DNA of 64,000 nt from Niastella sp966212235 (GTDB lineage: Bacteria > Bacteroidota > Bacteroidia > Chitinophagales > Chitinophagaceae). Shown one piece after another: positions 53,367 to 61,955 of the stretch. Every line of letters starts with the position of its first letter. Positions within the stretch are counted from its first letter, which is position 1. The position numbers were made by a program, and so were the translations under genes. The DNA is taken from NCBI GenBank assembly GCA_966212235.1, contig CBIHPP010000015.1, positions 62,001-126,000 on the forward strand, read 5' to 3'. The notes beneath the pieces are model-generated. The model did no database searches. It was not told where the DNA came from and saw only the letters and a program-made list of their open reading frames with translations.

Positions 53367-53929
53367 ACCAGTGATTTTTCTGCCCGTATTTGTTCGCGCG
53401 TCAATCCGCTTTTTATTTTCTGCTGCAACGTGATCAACGCATGCAATAAAGCTTCGGGCCGGGGCGGGCAACCGGGAATGTATACATCCACCGGAATTAC
53501 ATGATCGGCTCCTTTTACAACGGAATAGGTATTATAGAAGAAAGGACCGCCGCTGATAGCGCAGGCACCCATGGCAATTACATATTTGGGGTCGGCCATT
53601 TGATCGTACAGGCGTTTAAGCACCGGCGCCATTTTGTTTACGATGGTACCGGCGATGATGATCACATCAGCCTGCCGCGGTGTAGCCCGCGCCACTTCAA
53701 AACCAAAGCGGGAGAAATCGTATTTGGAAGAAGCTACCGACATCATTTCAATACCGCAGCAACTGGTAGCAAAGGTGAGCGGCCATAAAGAATTGGAGCG
53801 TGCCCAATTAACGATATCATTAAACGAGCTGACCATAATACCGCCCCCGGGCAGGTCATGTACCTGTCCGGGGAATGGCTCATTCCCCTTGGATGCGGTT
53901 TCTATCTCTTTATTTCCATTGTTTTCCAT
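53363..53929 (-). CDS. nuoB: NADH-quinone oxidoreductase subunit B (N2 cluster)
   Basis: 188 residues. Cys ligands for the terminal N2 cluster appear in ATSCCGIEMM, GACAISGG and IPGCPPRPEALL. The quinone-side block ARATPRQADVIIIAG is clear. It follows nuoA by 21 bases. Confidence 0.96.
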   Translation of the reverse strand: MENNGNKEIETASKGNEPFPGQVHDLPGGGIMVSSFNDIVNWARSNSLWPLTFATSCCGIEMMSVASSKYDFSRFGFEVARATPRQADVIIIAGTIVNKMAPVLKRLYDQMADPKYVIAMGACAISGGPFFYNTYSVVKGADHVIPVDVYIPGCPPRPEALLHALITLQQKIKSGLTREQIRAEKSLV

Positions 53930-53950
53930 ACCGGATACAGTTTTCAGTAT

Positions 53951-54301
53951 CTACGTCCATTTTAATGCACCTTTCTTATGTGCGTATAAAAAACCCGTAA
54001 ATAGTATAAAAAAGAAAATGGCGATCTCAACAAGCGCCATTAGTCCAACTTTTTTTACAACAACAGCCCAGGGATACACGAAAATCAGTTCTACATCGAA
54101 GATCAGGAACAGCAGGGCGAACAGGTAATAGCCCACATTAAACTGATTCCAGGGGGAGCCTTCGGAAGGAATACCACACTCATATGGTTCACCTTTTTGC
54201 GGATTGACCGATCCCCTTACCAAAAATTTGGATGCGAGTATACCGCCAGCCGAGAAAAGAATGGCAGCGATGGTTAATATAAGTAATGAGACTGGTCCCA
54301 T
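53951..54301 (-). CDS. nuoA: NADH-quinone oxidoreductase subunit A
   Basis: 116 residues with three helices and the conserved loop GEPYECGIPSEGSPWNQFNVGYYLFALLFLIFDVELIFVYPWA, cited as EPYECGIP and FDVELIFVYPWA. It opens the operon. Its promoter region lies in the 340-base gap on the right. Confidence 0.95.
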   Translation of the reverse strand: MGPVSLLILTIAAILFSAGGILASKFLVRGSVNPQKGEPYECGIPSEGSPWNQFNVGYYLFALLFLIFDVELIFVYPWAVVVKKVGLMALVEIAIFFFILFTGFLYAHKKGALKWT

Positions 54302-54337
54302 ATGGCGAATTAGATTATTGCGAATCGACTGCTGATT

Positions 54338-54367
54338 CTAAATTTAGCATTTTTATTCCAATTGCAA
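54338..54367 (-). promoter_or_regulatory. Candidate promoter of the complex I operon
   Basis: On the minus strand TTG at -33 (54367-54365) and TAAATTTAG at -7 (54346-54338) are 18 bases apart, about 37 bases upstream of the nuoA start. The match to TAnnTTTG is partial. The rest of the 340-base gap (54302-54641) is A/T-rich and shows no gene. Confidence 0.35.
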
Positions 54368-54641
54368 CATTTTATACCCGATTTAAGGATGGGTGTAACG
54401 GTTTCAATATCAATGTGTGTTAAAGGATTTGTTATTCGAGGAGACGGAAAACAGGGAACAGATAAAATGCACGTCTACGTTATTCCGGTATAACAATAAT
54501 TATAGGATATTAAATTAACAGGGAGCAATACCTCTAATACATTTAAACAAAACACTAATCGCTAGCAAATATTATCTTGCTTATAGTCAACGCTTTACAA
54601 ACAGCTAAAAGCTCTTTATCTAATAAAATCACTAATAATCT

Positions 54642-56315
54642 CTAATTAATCAGTTGGTTAATTAGAACCCATTTGGGTTTTGCATCATTTCCATCATTTC
54701 TTATTATTCCCTTTTTTCTCAATTCAGATATCAGATTATTAATCTTTATTTTCTTTTGCCGTTCATCCATCCATTCCGGAAGCTTTTTCCATAGCAATTC
54801 ATCAATGTCTTGTCTATCTAAAAAACCGTGCTCTTTAACAGCTTTTTGAATCAAGTCTAAATAATAAGATTTATCAAATGCGCTATTTTTTGAGTAGTTG
54901 GCTCTTTGTCCCGTTTTCTGTGCCAGATTTAGAGAAATAAAATAATTTGGCTTACGACCTTCAATTAATTTTTTCACCTTTAAATGTCGCTCTTCAAATT
55001 CAGATAACCGGTTTCTTTTCTGAACTTTATCCAGCATAATAATCTCTTCAAGTGAAAGATCAGGATTACGTGCCAGCACTTTTGCATATTCTAAATCCAA
55101 TACTTTACCAGTAATAATAACCTTAACCTTACCAAAATCTAGGTCATAATCGGGCAATGGGAAAAACCGCTTCCGCTGGAATTGAAACATCCTTTTAATA
55201 CCCCCTCCAGCCGTATCTACCATTTTTAAGTTGAACATTGCAGTAGCTAAAAACCGGTTCCGGTAATATTCTTCAGGAGCATCTTCTTGAACGACTTTTT
55301 CAACACTACCAGGAATAAAATTGCCGAGGTTAGTAAAAATCAGCTGGTCTCCCATTTCAATTACATTAATTCTACCATGCTTGGTATAGTCCTGATGTGA
55401 AATGCAATTATTTAGTGCTTCCCGAATAACATAAGGTTCATATTGATCAACCTCATCAGGAAATAAGCTTCCATCTTTAATATATCGGTATTTTATTTTT
55501 CGAATTTTCGCGTATATTTTTTCAACAGCCAGTAATAAAGGACAGGAAATAATCATATAATCTTTATCATTACCATAGTCATCTTTTAAAAGCCATCTTA
55601 TTTTAGTTTCAGCTGGACTAATTAAATGCTCTGATTCTTCTTTTCCTAATAAAATGATTGCAGTTCGGGTAACCTGGCCTTTGATTGTAATTCTTGCCTT
55701 ATTCAAGAAAGTAATAGTATCCCACCTATCTACCTCAGCTGCCTTTTCGGGAAACTTATTCTTAAAATTCGCTCTAGCAACTATTATAGCATTTTCATCC
55801 AGATCGTGTATTGTTGAATCAGGAATTATGGCAGCACTCCAATCATCTGAATTAGCTTGCGCCCTGATTCGTTCAAACTCCTCAATATTCAATGGTCCAA
55901 GATCTTCATCATCTCTGCCATAATAATGTCCTTCAAAAGCAACCGGCAGGCCTTTGGGTGCGGCGGGAATTTGAAACATTATTACCCGTCCTTCAGGTAA
56001 TTGTATTTCATATATTTCTATAAAAGTTATCCGATTTGTTGTTTTATCAGCAATCTCACTTTTTAAACTGTCGAGGTCCTTTCTTTGTGATCGGAACTGG
56101 CTACCTACTATAGCATGATATTTATTCTCAATTCCAAAAACAAGCCAAGCATATGGTTTATTTTTAAGATTAGACTCATTACTTAAGGCAGAAAAATATT
56201 TACCCAACTTCGAGAAATCGAACGTATATTTTGCTTCTTTGAATTCTACTACTTCAGTTTCCGCTGGAAGCATTCTTAACTTTGTTAGTTCAACTTCTAT
56301 CTCTTTCTGCTGCAT
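54642..56315 (-). CDS. AlbA_2 (Schlafen-like) domain ATP-binding protein
   Basis: 557 residues. An N-terminal AlbA_2 domain (about 15-150) shows ETEVVEFKEAKYTFDF, KPYAWLVFGIENKYHAIVG and YGRDDEDLGPL. A GHKL-type ATPase part follows, with EPYVIREALNNCISHQDY (N-box) and GDQLIFTNLGNFIPGS. The C-terminus ends in a winged-helix-like segment (about 475-557). It looks more A/T-rich than its neighbours and has no operon partner, which may point to horizontal transfer. Such proteins are called putative DNA- or RNA-binding regulators, and some are linked to defence. A role here is not established. Confidence 0.75.
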   Translation of the reverse strand: MQQKEIEVELTKLRMLPAETEVVEFKEAKYTFDFSKLGKYFSALSNESNLKNKPYAWLVFGIENKYHAIVGSQFRSQRKDLDSLKSEIADKTTNRITFIEIYEIQLPEGRVIMFQIPAAPKGLPVAFEGHYYGRDDEDLGPLNIEEFERIRAQANSDDWSAAIIPDSTIHDLDENAIIVARANFKNKFPEKAAEVDRWDTITFLNKARITIKGQVTRTAIILLGKEESEHLISPAETKIRWLLKDDYGNDKDYMIISCPLLLAVEKIYAKIRKIKYRYIKDGSLFPDEVDQYEPYVIREALNNCISHQDYTKHGRINVIEMGDQLIFTNLGNFIPGSVEKVVQEDAPEEYYRNRFLATAMFNLKMVDTAGGGIKRMFQFQRKRFFPLPDYDLDFGKVKVIITGKVLDLEYAKVLARNPDLSLEEIIMLDKVQKRNRLSEFEERHLKVKKLIEGRKPNYFISLNLAQKTGQRANYSKNSAFDKSYYLDLIQKAVKEHGFLDRQDIDELLWKKLPEWMDERQKKIKINNLISELRKKGIIRNDGNDAKPKWVLINQLIN

Positions 56316-56548
56316 AAAAGATGGCTATAAATAAATCCTTTGCAGGATACGTTTACATCAATTGCTTAACGGCATGTTATAAAATTATACAACAATATGT
56401 ATATGTATGTAAAACTTGATAATAATCAAGCCTATGTCAATCCTTTCGTCACGCCTACGGATATCTGGGTTGAAGGTTAAACCCATAAACCGCCTTCAAA
56501 TCACCTTTTCAACCTAAAATCTATCTTTTTCAAACAATCTCACATTTC

Positions 56549-56555
56549 TGTCACG
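56549..56555 (+). promoter_or_regulatory. TGTCACG word upstream of the carboxymuconolactone-decarboxylase gene (candidate ECF41 site)
   Basis: TGTCACG lies about 60 bases before the gene. ECF41 sigma factors are known to use a -35 element with a TGTCACA core in front of their partner genes, so the resemblance is notable. A matching -10 was not clear. The 300-base gap (56316-56615) is otherwise A/T-rich. Confidence 0.3.
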
Positions 56556-56615
56556 TTTAATCCCTCCATTTTGTTTTAATACCGGAAAACGAATTAAACA
56601 ATAAAATAAAATACA

Positions 56616-57077
56616 ATGGAACAAAGAATTGCATTTACTGACGCGACAAAAGGATTATTCGATGGTTTATTTAAAACAGGGATGTACCTCCATAAATCCG
56701 GATTGGACCATAAACTGCAGGAATTAATAAAATACCGGGTTTCACAAATGAACGGTTGTGCTTATTGTCTTGATATGCATCACAAAGATGCCGTTGCCCT
56801 CGGTGAAACAGAACAACGCCTGTATTCCCTGCCCGCCTGGCAAGAATGTCCTTATTATAGTGATAAAGAAAGGGCCGCACTCGCTTATGCTGAAGCAGTA
56901 ACCAACATGCCCCGGCAGGATGTTTCTGATGAATTATTCGAAACGCTGACTCAATTTTTTAACAAGGCCGAAATAGCCGATCTCACTATGGCAATTGTCT
57001 CCATCAATAGCTGGAACAGGCTAAACAAAGCATGGAGAACCGTGCCTGGTAACTATAAAGTAGGACAATTTAATTAA
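56616..57077 (+). CDS. Carboxymuconolactone decarboxylase/AhpD-family protein
   Basis: 153 residues with the AhpD-type redox motif C48-x-x-C51-x-x-x-H55 (GCAYCLDMHH). The family blocks KYRVSQMNGCAYC and KERAALAYAEAVTN are clear. Proteins of this family reduce peroxides or protect against alkylating and oxidative stress. They are the usual genomic partners of ECF41 sigma factors, one of which is encoded 340 bases downstream on the same strand. Confidence 0.9.
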   Translation: MEQRIAFTDATKGLFDGLFKTGMYLHKSGLDHKLQELIKYRVSQMNGCAYCLDMHHKDAVALGETEQRLYSLPAWQECPYYSDKERAALAYAEAVTNMPRQDVSDELFETLTQFFNKAEIADLTMAIVSINSWNRLNKAWRTVPGNYKVGQFN

Positions 57078-57114
57078 TGACTCCCAACTACAATCATTGA
57101 ATAACAAAACAAAT

Positions 57115-57333
57115 ATGACACAAGCACCCAAAAAATGGAAAATGGCTATTCTCATCTGGATAGCTATTTATCCAACAGTTACCCTGATAGCCATTTTATT
57201 TGGTAATCTTTTGGAAAAAATAAATCCGCTGCCATTGCGAACACTGGCATCTACACTGATTATAGTACCCATTGCTGTGTATGTCATTGTGCCCGCATTG
57301 CAAAAAGTATTATATAGCTGGTTGAATAAATAA
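57115..57333 (+). CDS. Small two-helix membrane protein
   Basis: 72 residues from MTQAPKKWKMAIL; an upstream TTG in frame is less likely as a start. Two helices, AILIWIAIYPTVTLIAILFG and TLASTLIIVPIAVYVIVPAL, have the look of small inner-membrane proteins found beside antibiotic-monooxygenase or ECF genes. I do not name a family. It lies between the AhpD-like gene and the sigma factor on the same strand. Confidence 0.6.
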   Translation: MTQAPKKWKMAILIWIAIYPTVTLIAILFGNLLEKINPLPLRTLASTLIIVPIAVYVIVPALQKVLYSWLNK

Positions 57334-57419
57334 CCATCAAAACAATGAGCATGAAAAAAATTGCTGCATTTTCAATTCTATGAATCATGAATGAAGGATA
57401 TTCGCAAAAATTTTAGTAC

Positions 57420-58277
57420 GTGAAAGATTATCAACACATGTTGTTCCCTTACGCCTATAATATCCTGGGAACAGCCGATGATGCAAAAGACGCGATACAG
57501 GATGTATTGTATAAATTTTTGGCTGCCGGAAAAGAAGGTATTGAAGACCCGAAGAACTATCTTATCCGCAGTGTCATCAATCAATCTATCAATATCAAAA
57601 ATAAAAGGAAGAAATTGCAGCTAGGCGATATGTGGCTGCCTGAACCGGTCGATACGGAAGAAGCGGACACGAACATAAACCTTAGTGAAATTGTTTCGTA
57701 TTCCCTGCTGATCCTGCTGGAACAACTCAATGCCAAAGAACGGGCCGTCTTCATTTTAAAAGAAGCTTTTGCCTACTCGCATGAGGACATTGCCGACACG
57801 CTGTCCGTTACGGTTGACCATTCCCGAAAATTGCTCAGCCGAGCCAAACAAAAGATCGACCAGGTGCATGCACCGGTAACAGCACCCAAAAAAGAAGCCA
57901 TCACCCCGGCCGTTCTCGAAAAATTCATGCATGCTATCCGTGGCCGCGATATAAAAACGCTGGAAGCTTTACTGGCAGAAGACATTGCTTTTTATGCCGA
58001 TGGTGGTTCCAATATGAAAGTGTTTGCAAAACACTGCACAGGGATTCAGGCAGTGGCCGATCTGCTCGTATTTGTATACCATAAATATGATACAGGTTTA
58101 ACGGTAACGATTGGGGAAATTAATCATCAACCGGCTTTATTATTTTATAACGGGGATAAATTGACCATCTGCCAGGTATTTGGTATTGAACCGGAGAGTA
58201 ATAAAATATTCCAGATCAGCAATGTGCTTGATCCCGAGAAACTGAAGTCGATTGGCAATGACGAAAACAATTCATGA
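57420..58277 (+). CDS. ECF41-family extracytoplasmic sigma factor with SnoaL-like C-terminal domain
   Basis: 285 residues with a GTG start; an in-frame stop lies just upstream, and the start fits the sigma-2 domain. Sigma-2 (about 1-65) shows YAYNILGTADDAKDAIQDVL. Sigma-4 (about 95-150) shows LNAKERAVFILKEAFAYSHEDIA. The linker carries WLPEPV, and the C-terminal domain carries DGGSN and LDPEKL, close to the ECF41 marks WLPEP, DGGGK and NPDKL. The C-terminal domain, in place of an anti-sigma factor, modulates activity in this group. Confidence 0.93.
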   Translation: MKDYQHMLFPYAYNILGTADDAKDAIQDVLYKFLAAGKEGIEDPKNYLIRSVINQSINIKNKRKKLQLGDMWLPEPVDTEEADTNINLSEIVSYSLLILLEQLNAKERAVFILKEAFAYSHEDIADTLSVTVDHSRKLLSRAKQKIDQVHAPVTAPKKEAITPAVLEKFMHAIRGRDIKTLEALLAEDIAFYADGGSNMKVFAKHCTGIQAVADLLVFVYHKYDTGLTVTIGEINHQPALLFYNGDKLTICQVFGIEPESNKIFQISNVLDPEKLKSIGNDENNS

Positions 58278-58341
58278 TTGCTTCATAAATTTTAAAACAA
58301 CGGGTATATTTTTTGAGTAGCTTCATAGAAAATATATTGCC

Positions 58342-58701
58342 ATGACTACGAATCAGATTGCCAGCCGCCTGGTTGAACTTTGCCGCAAAGGCGAATTTGA
58401 AACAGCACAGAAAGAATTATTTGCCGAGGGGGCCGTTAGTATTGAGCCATCTGCATCCCCCGCCTTTGAAAAGGAAACAAAGGGCCTGCCCGCCATTATT
58501 GAAAAAGGCCACAAGTTCACTTCCATGGTAGATGCCATGCACAAACTCGAAGTATCGGAACCTATGGTGGCTACTACGGCTTTCGCCTGCACCATGCGTA
58601 TGGATATTACGATGAAGAATAAAGAACGTTGGGATATGACCGAATTGTGCGCCTACCAGGTAAAAGACGGAAAGATCGTTTCAGAACAATTTTTTGTATA
58701 G
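58342..58701 (+). CDS. SnoaL-like/NTF2-fold small protein
   Basis: 119 residues with the NTF2 pattern: VELCRKGEFETAQKELFAEGAVSIEP, then LPAIIEKGHKFTSMV and WDMTELCAYQVKDGKIVSEQFF. The family includes ketosteroid-isomerase-like enzymes and stress proteins; no catalytic residue can be pinned. It follows the sigma factor by 64 bases and ends at a shared hairpin. Confidence 0.82.
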   Translation: MTTNQIASRLVELCRKGEFETAQKELFAEGAVSIEPSASPAFEKETKGLPAIIEKGHKFTSMVDAMHKLEVSEPMVATTAFACTMRMDITMKNKERWDMTELCAYQVKDGKIVSEQFFV

Positions 58702-58704
58702 CAT

Positions 58705-58749
58705 AAATAGCTGTCAGGTCGATATCTTATACCGGCCTGACAGCTATTT
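58705..58749. terminator. Bidirectional terminator between convergent genes
   Basis: A perfect 14-base stem, AAATAGCTGTCAGG and CCTGACAGCTATTT, closes a 17-base loop and is followed by TATTTTA. It overlaps the stop of the DHFR-like gene by a few bases and serves the SnoaL-like gene from the other side. Confidence 0.8.
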
Positions 58750-59320
58750 ATTTTACCATATAGCATAAGATCACAACACCCGAACTGAAGGTTTCTGTTT
58801 TGTATAATGCCAGATCGAGTATATGGGGTAATTCTTTAAATACCGGCTTGCCACAACCGATCACAACAGGATGCACCCACATCCGGAATTCATCTACCAA
58901 CCCAAGCTTTGTTAACGCTGCTACAATTTTTCCACTACCATACACGATCATATCTTTCCCTTTACGATGCTTCAATTCATTCACTTCTTCACCAAGATCC
59001 CTTTTGGCCAGTCGGGCATTATTCCAGGTAACGGTTGTCATGCTTTTTGAAAAGACCACTTTCGGATAACTATTTAACATAGAGGCAAAATCCAGGTCCT
59101 CCCGTGGCCGTATCATATTAACCGGATTCGTATTCCAGTATTGGGCCATACCTCTATAGGTGATGCCGCCCAGTAAAATGGTATCTGCTTTGCCAAGTTG
59201 TTCTGCTGTTGCCCGCGCCATCTCTTCGTTCCAGCTTTTAAAATGCCAGTCCAGCTCACATTGGGGTCCGGCCATAAAACCGTCGAGCGTCACATTCATG
59301 GATACAATTACTTTTCGCAT
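58748..59320 (-). CDS. DHFR/RibD-C-family reductase
   Basis: 190 residues. The family start is RKVIVSMNVTLDGFMAGP, and other marks are DTILLGGITYRGMAQYW, DMIVYGSGKIVAALTKLGLVDEFRMW and HPVVIGCGKPVFKEL. It is related to the C-terminal reductase of RibD and to dihydrofolate reductase. These stand-alone forms use NADPH on unknown substrates. It is divergent from the GlxA-type regulator. Confidence 0.9.
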   Translation of the reverse strand: MRKVIVSMNVTLDGFMAGPQCELDWHFKSWNEEMARATAEQLGKADTILLGGITYRGMAQYWNTNPVNMIRPREDLDFASMLNSYPKVVFSKSMTTVTWNNARLAKRDLGEEVNELKHRKGKDMIVYGSGKIVAALTKLGLVDEFRMWVHPVVIGCGKPVFKELPHILDLALYKTETFSSGVVILCYMVK

Positions 59321-59347
59321 ACTAAAATGATTAAAGCCTCATTGCGA

Positions 59348-59355
59348 CAAAGGTA
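59348..59355 (-). promoter_or_regulatory. Candidate -7 element of the DHFR-like gene
   Basis: On the minus strand this reads TACCTTTG, an exact TAnnTTTG match, about 28 bases before the start codon. No strong TTTG was found at the usual upstream distance. Confidence 0.4.
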
Positions 59356-59406
59356 CCGACGGTTATTAGGTTTGACAGAGTGTGAAAATGACTTCCTGGC
59401 GGGTTG

Positions 59407-59434
59407 TTTGCGACTTTATAGTTTCTTACCTTTA
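59407..59434 (+). promoter_or_regulatory. Candidate promoter of the GlxA-type regulator
   Basis: TTTG (59407-59410) and TACCTTTA (59427-59434) are 16 bases apart, with the -7 site about 36 bases before the start. The -7 differs from the consensus at one position. Confidence 0.4.
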
Positions 59435-59470
59435 GAAGGCATTACATAACGACTTATTGCTATATCATTT

Positions 59471-60454
59471 ATGAAACATATCAGCATTCTTATTCCGCAT
59501 GATTCTGTGATGGCCAGTATTGTAGACCCGCGGGTTATTTTCACCGGCGTAAACGATTTCCTGGAAGCAGCAGGCAAACCACCGGCTTTTAAAGTGCAAC
59601 TGGTAGGGCTCACCAAAGAAGTGCAATTGCATAATGGCACTTTTACGGTTCATGCCGATGTATTGATCGGGGATGTCAAAAAAACCGATTTGATCCTGGT
59701 GCCGGCGATCGGCGGCGACCTGAATGCGGCCATCAAAAAGAATGAAGCTTTTCTCCCCTGGATAGTAAAACAATACGGTCAGGGTGCAGAAGTGGCCAGC
59801 TTGTGCATCGGCGCTTTTCTGCTGGCTTCTACCGGGCTTTTAAATGGAAAAGAATGCAGTAGCCACTGGCGGTATGGCAATGAGTTCCGGGAAATGTTCC
59901 CCGAAGTAACATTGGTTGATGGCAGAATAGTGACCGAACAACAGGGTTTGTATTCAAGCGGTGGCGCCACTTCTTACTGGAACATGTTGTTGCACCTGGT
60001 TGAAAAACATGCCGGCCGCGAAATGGCGATCATGGCGGCCAAGGTATTTGCGCTGGAAATAGACCGCAAAACGCAATCGCCTTTTATCATGTTCAATGGC
60101 CAGAAAAAACATGAAGACGAACCCATCAAACAGGCGCAGGAATTTATTGAGAAGAATGTGATGGAACGTATCTCCGTTGAAGAGTTGGCCATTAAATATG
60201 CCATCGGTAAAAGGCATTTTATCAGGCGTTTTAAAAAAGCGACCAACAACACCCCTATCGAATATATTCAACGGGTAAAAATTGAAGCGGCCAAAAAGCA
60301 TTTAGAGAACAGCCACAAAAATGTGAACGAGGTCATGTATGATTGTGGTTACACCGATATCAAAGCTTTCAGAACTGTATTTAAAAAAATCACCGGCCTG
60401 TCGCCTATGGAATACCGGAATAAATACAACAAGGAAGGGGTGGAAATCGCATAA
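59471..60454 (+). CDS. GlxA-type regulator (DJ-1/PfpI domain plus AraC HTH)
   Basis: 327 residues. The N-terminal DJ-1/PfpI-like domain (about 1-185) has DLILVPAIGGDLN and the Cys-bearing block ASLCIGAFLLASTGLLNGKE. The C-terminal AraC domain (about 220-320) shows ISVEELAIKYAIGKRHFIRRFKKATNNTP-like helices (cited as blocks) and CGYTDIKAFRTVFKKITGLSP. It is likely an activator of a nearby or distant metabolic gene, with the first domain as a sensor. It converges with the next gene with no gap. Confidence 0.91.
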   Translation: MKHISILIPHDSVMASIVDPRVIFTGVNDFLEAAGKPPAFKVQLVGLTKEVQLHNGTFTVHADVLIGDVKKTDLILVPAIGGDLNAAIKKNEAFLPWIVKQYGQGAEVASLCIGAFLLASTGLLNGKECSSHWRYGNEFREMFPEVTLVDGRIVTEQQGLYSSGGATSYWNMLLHLVEKHAGREMAIMAAKVFALEIDRKTQSPFIMFNGQKKHEDEPIKQAQEFIEKNVMERISVEELAIKYAIGKRHFIRRFKKATNNTPIEYIQRVKIEAAKKHLENSHKNVNEVMYDCGYTDIKAFRTVFKKITGLSPMEYRNKYNKEGVEIA

Positions 60455-61882
60455 TTATTGTGCAACAGCCTTCATTATAAATTCAACGATCGGTGTGGGG
60501 TTGGCCAGACTGTGCGGATGATGATTGACGCCCGGTTTATGGATCACCTGGATCTGTCCACCCAGGGCCTTTACTTTTTGTTCGAATATCGCCGTGTTCT
60601 CATTCACCGGTACCACATCATCTGCATCGCCCACCACATGCAGCATGGGATAACCGCCTTTTACAATTAGTGTTACTTTATCGATAGGATTGCCTGTAAA
60701 GGTTAAGGCTGTTGAATCGGATGTATAGCCATAATCCTTTTTAAAAGTTTCCCAATCGGCTGCACTTCCTTTACCACTTCCCTTTCCACCGGGCCAGCTT
60801 TTTACATCCAGCACAGGGGCATCTACATATACACAAGCCACTTTGCCCGGGTTCTGTGCAGCCCAATTATAAACATATATGCCGCCACGACTGAAGCCTT
60901 CCAGACAAACCTTTTTTGATAACCCTGCTTTTTGCAGCAAGGCATAATATTTATTCCATATGCTGATCGCTTCTGTATTACCAAACAATTCGGCTACATC
61001 GCAATACACGAGGTGAAAACCGCGATCTAACAAGGCGATATCTGTTTGCGGTTCTACCCCCCAGAACCGGGCACGCCAGATCCAGGGCATGCCTTCGGCT
61101 GCACGGCGCGGTTTTACTATTTTGGCTTTTCTGCCATTGAATGTAAAATCAGCGCAATCATATCCATAGAAAGAAGAAACAGTGAAAGGGGCTTTTATCT
61201 TTTTAAAAATATCAAAGCTGTTGTATGTTTTATGGATGATCGTTTCATACAATCGTTTGGCAATAATGGCAGCGCCTGCGGGGTCAGGATGCAAACTATC
61301 GGGAAAAGTCGCCGGCATGCCGGCCGTGATGGAATGCATATCTACCAGTTCCAGTTTTTCTTCATACGCCACCTGCCTGATTCGTGGTAGAATCAGCTTT
61401 GCGATCGCCTGCTCTGTCTGCCGCATGGTATCGGCGAGATAAGAAGTAACGGGCAATAACAAAATAATACGTGGATGAGTTGGCAGGTGTTGAAACGAAT
61501 GGATCAACGTTTTGTAATCTGCCATAAAACTATCTATCTGTAAACGATAAGGCAGCCGGCTGTCGTTCGTGCCCAGCTTTATGGTAACAATATCCGGATT
61601 GCTTTTTAATGCGTCCTGGTAAGCAGGCGTAGCCATGTACGATCTATCACAATCTTTGATCACTGTTCTGCCGCCTACGCCAAAATTTGATACTTCATAC
61701 TTATTGCCCAGTAATTGTTGTAGTTGAGCCGGGTAAGCATCCTGTTTTGGATTTGCCAACCGGGAACCGGCTGTAATACTATTGCCAACGCAGGAAATAC
61801 GTATGGTCTTTTGCGCAACAACTGTAATTTGTATGAACAGGAATACGACGATCAGGCAATGGTTGGAAGCTATTTTTTTCAT
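60455..61882 (-). CDS. Exported dual-domain hydrolase (SGNH esterase plus alpha/beta hydrolase)
   Basis: 475 residues with a signal peptide (cleavage near VVAQK). The N-terminal SGNH domain (about 25-215) has the nucleophile block CVGNSITAGS, GVGGRTV, GTNDSR, and DSLHPDPAGA with the catalytic Asp-His. The C-terminal part (about 225-475) is alpha/beta-hydrolase-like: CLEGFSRGGIYVYNWA gives the G-x-S-x-G elbow, DADDVVPVNENT a late Asp, and GVNHHPHSL the His. Two complete catalytic triads in one chain suggest sequential de-esterification of a glycan. Substrates are unknown. Confidence 0.85.
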   Translation of the reverse strand: MKKIASNHCLIVVFLFIQITVVAQKTIRISCVGNSITAGSRLANPKQDAYPAQLQQLLGNKYEVSNFGVGGRTVIKDCDRSYMATPAYQDALKSNPDIVTIKLGTNDSRLPYRLQIDSFMADYKTLIHSFQHLPTHPRIILLLPVTSYLADTMRQTEQAIAKLILPRIRQVAYEEKLELVDMHSITAGMPATFPDSLHPDPAGAAIIAKRLYETIIHKTYNSFDIFKKIKAPFTVSSFYGYDCADFTFNGRKAKIVKPRRAAEGMPWIWRARFWGVEPQTDIALLDRGFHLVYCDVAELFGNTEAISIWNKYYALLQKAGLSKKVCLEGFSRGGIYVYNWAAQNPGKVACVYVDAPVLDVKSWPGGKGSGKGSAADWETFKKDYGYTSDSTALTFTGNPIDKVTLIVKGGYPMLHVVGDADDVVPVNENTAIFEQKVKALGGQIQVIHKPGVNHHPHSLANPTPIVEFIMKAVAQ

Positions 61883-61955
61883 ATGAAAGAATGCCTGCTA
61901 AAATAAGGCATTTTTCCATTAAAAGGGTGGGTTCTCCTTGAAGGGGAGCTCACCC

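Noticed and set aside
57349..57384. Very short frame starting MSMKKIAAFSIL before the sigma-factor gene
   Set aside because: Twelve codons only; it may be a remnant of a signal peptide gene, but there is nothing more to support it.
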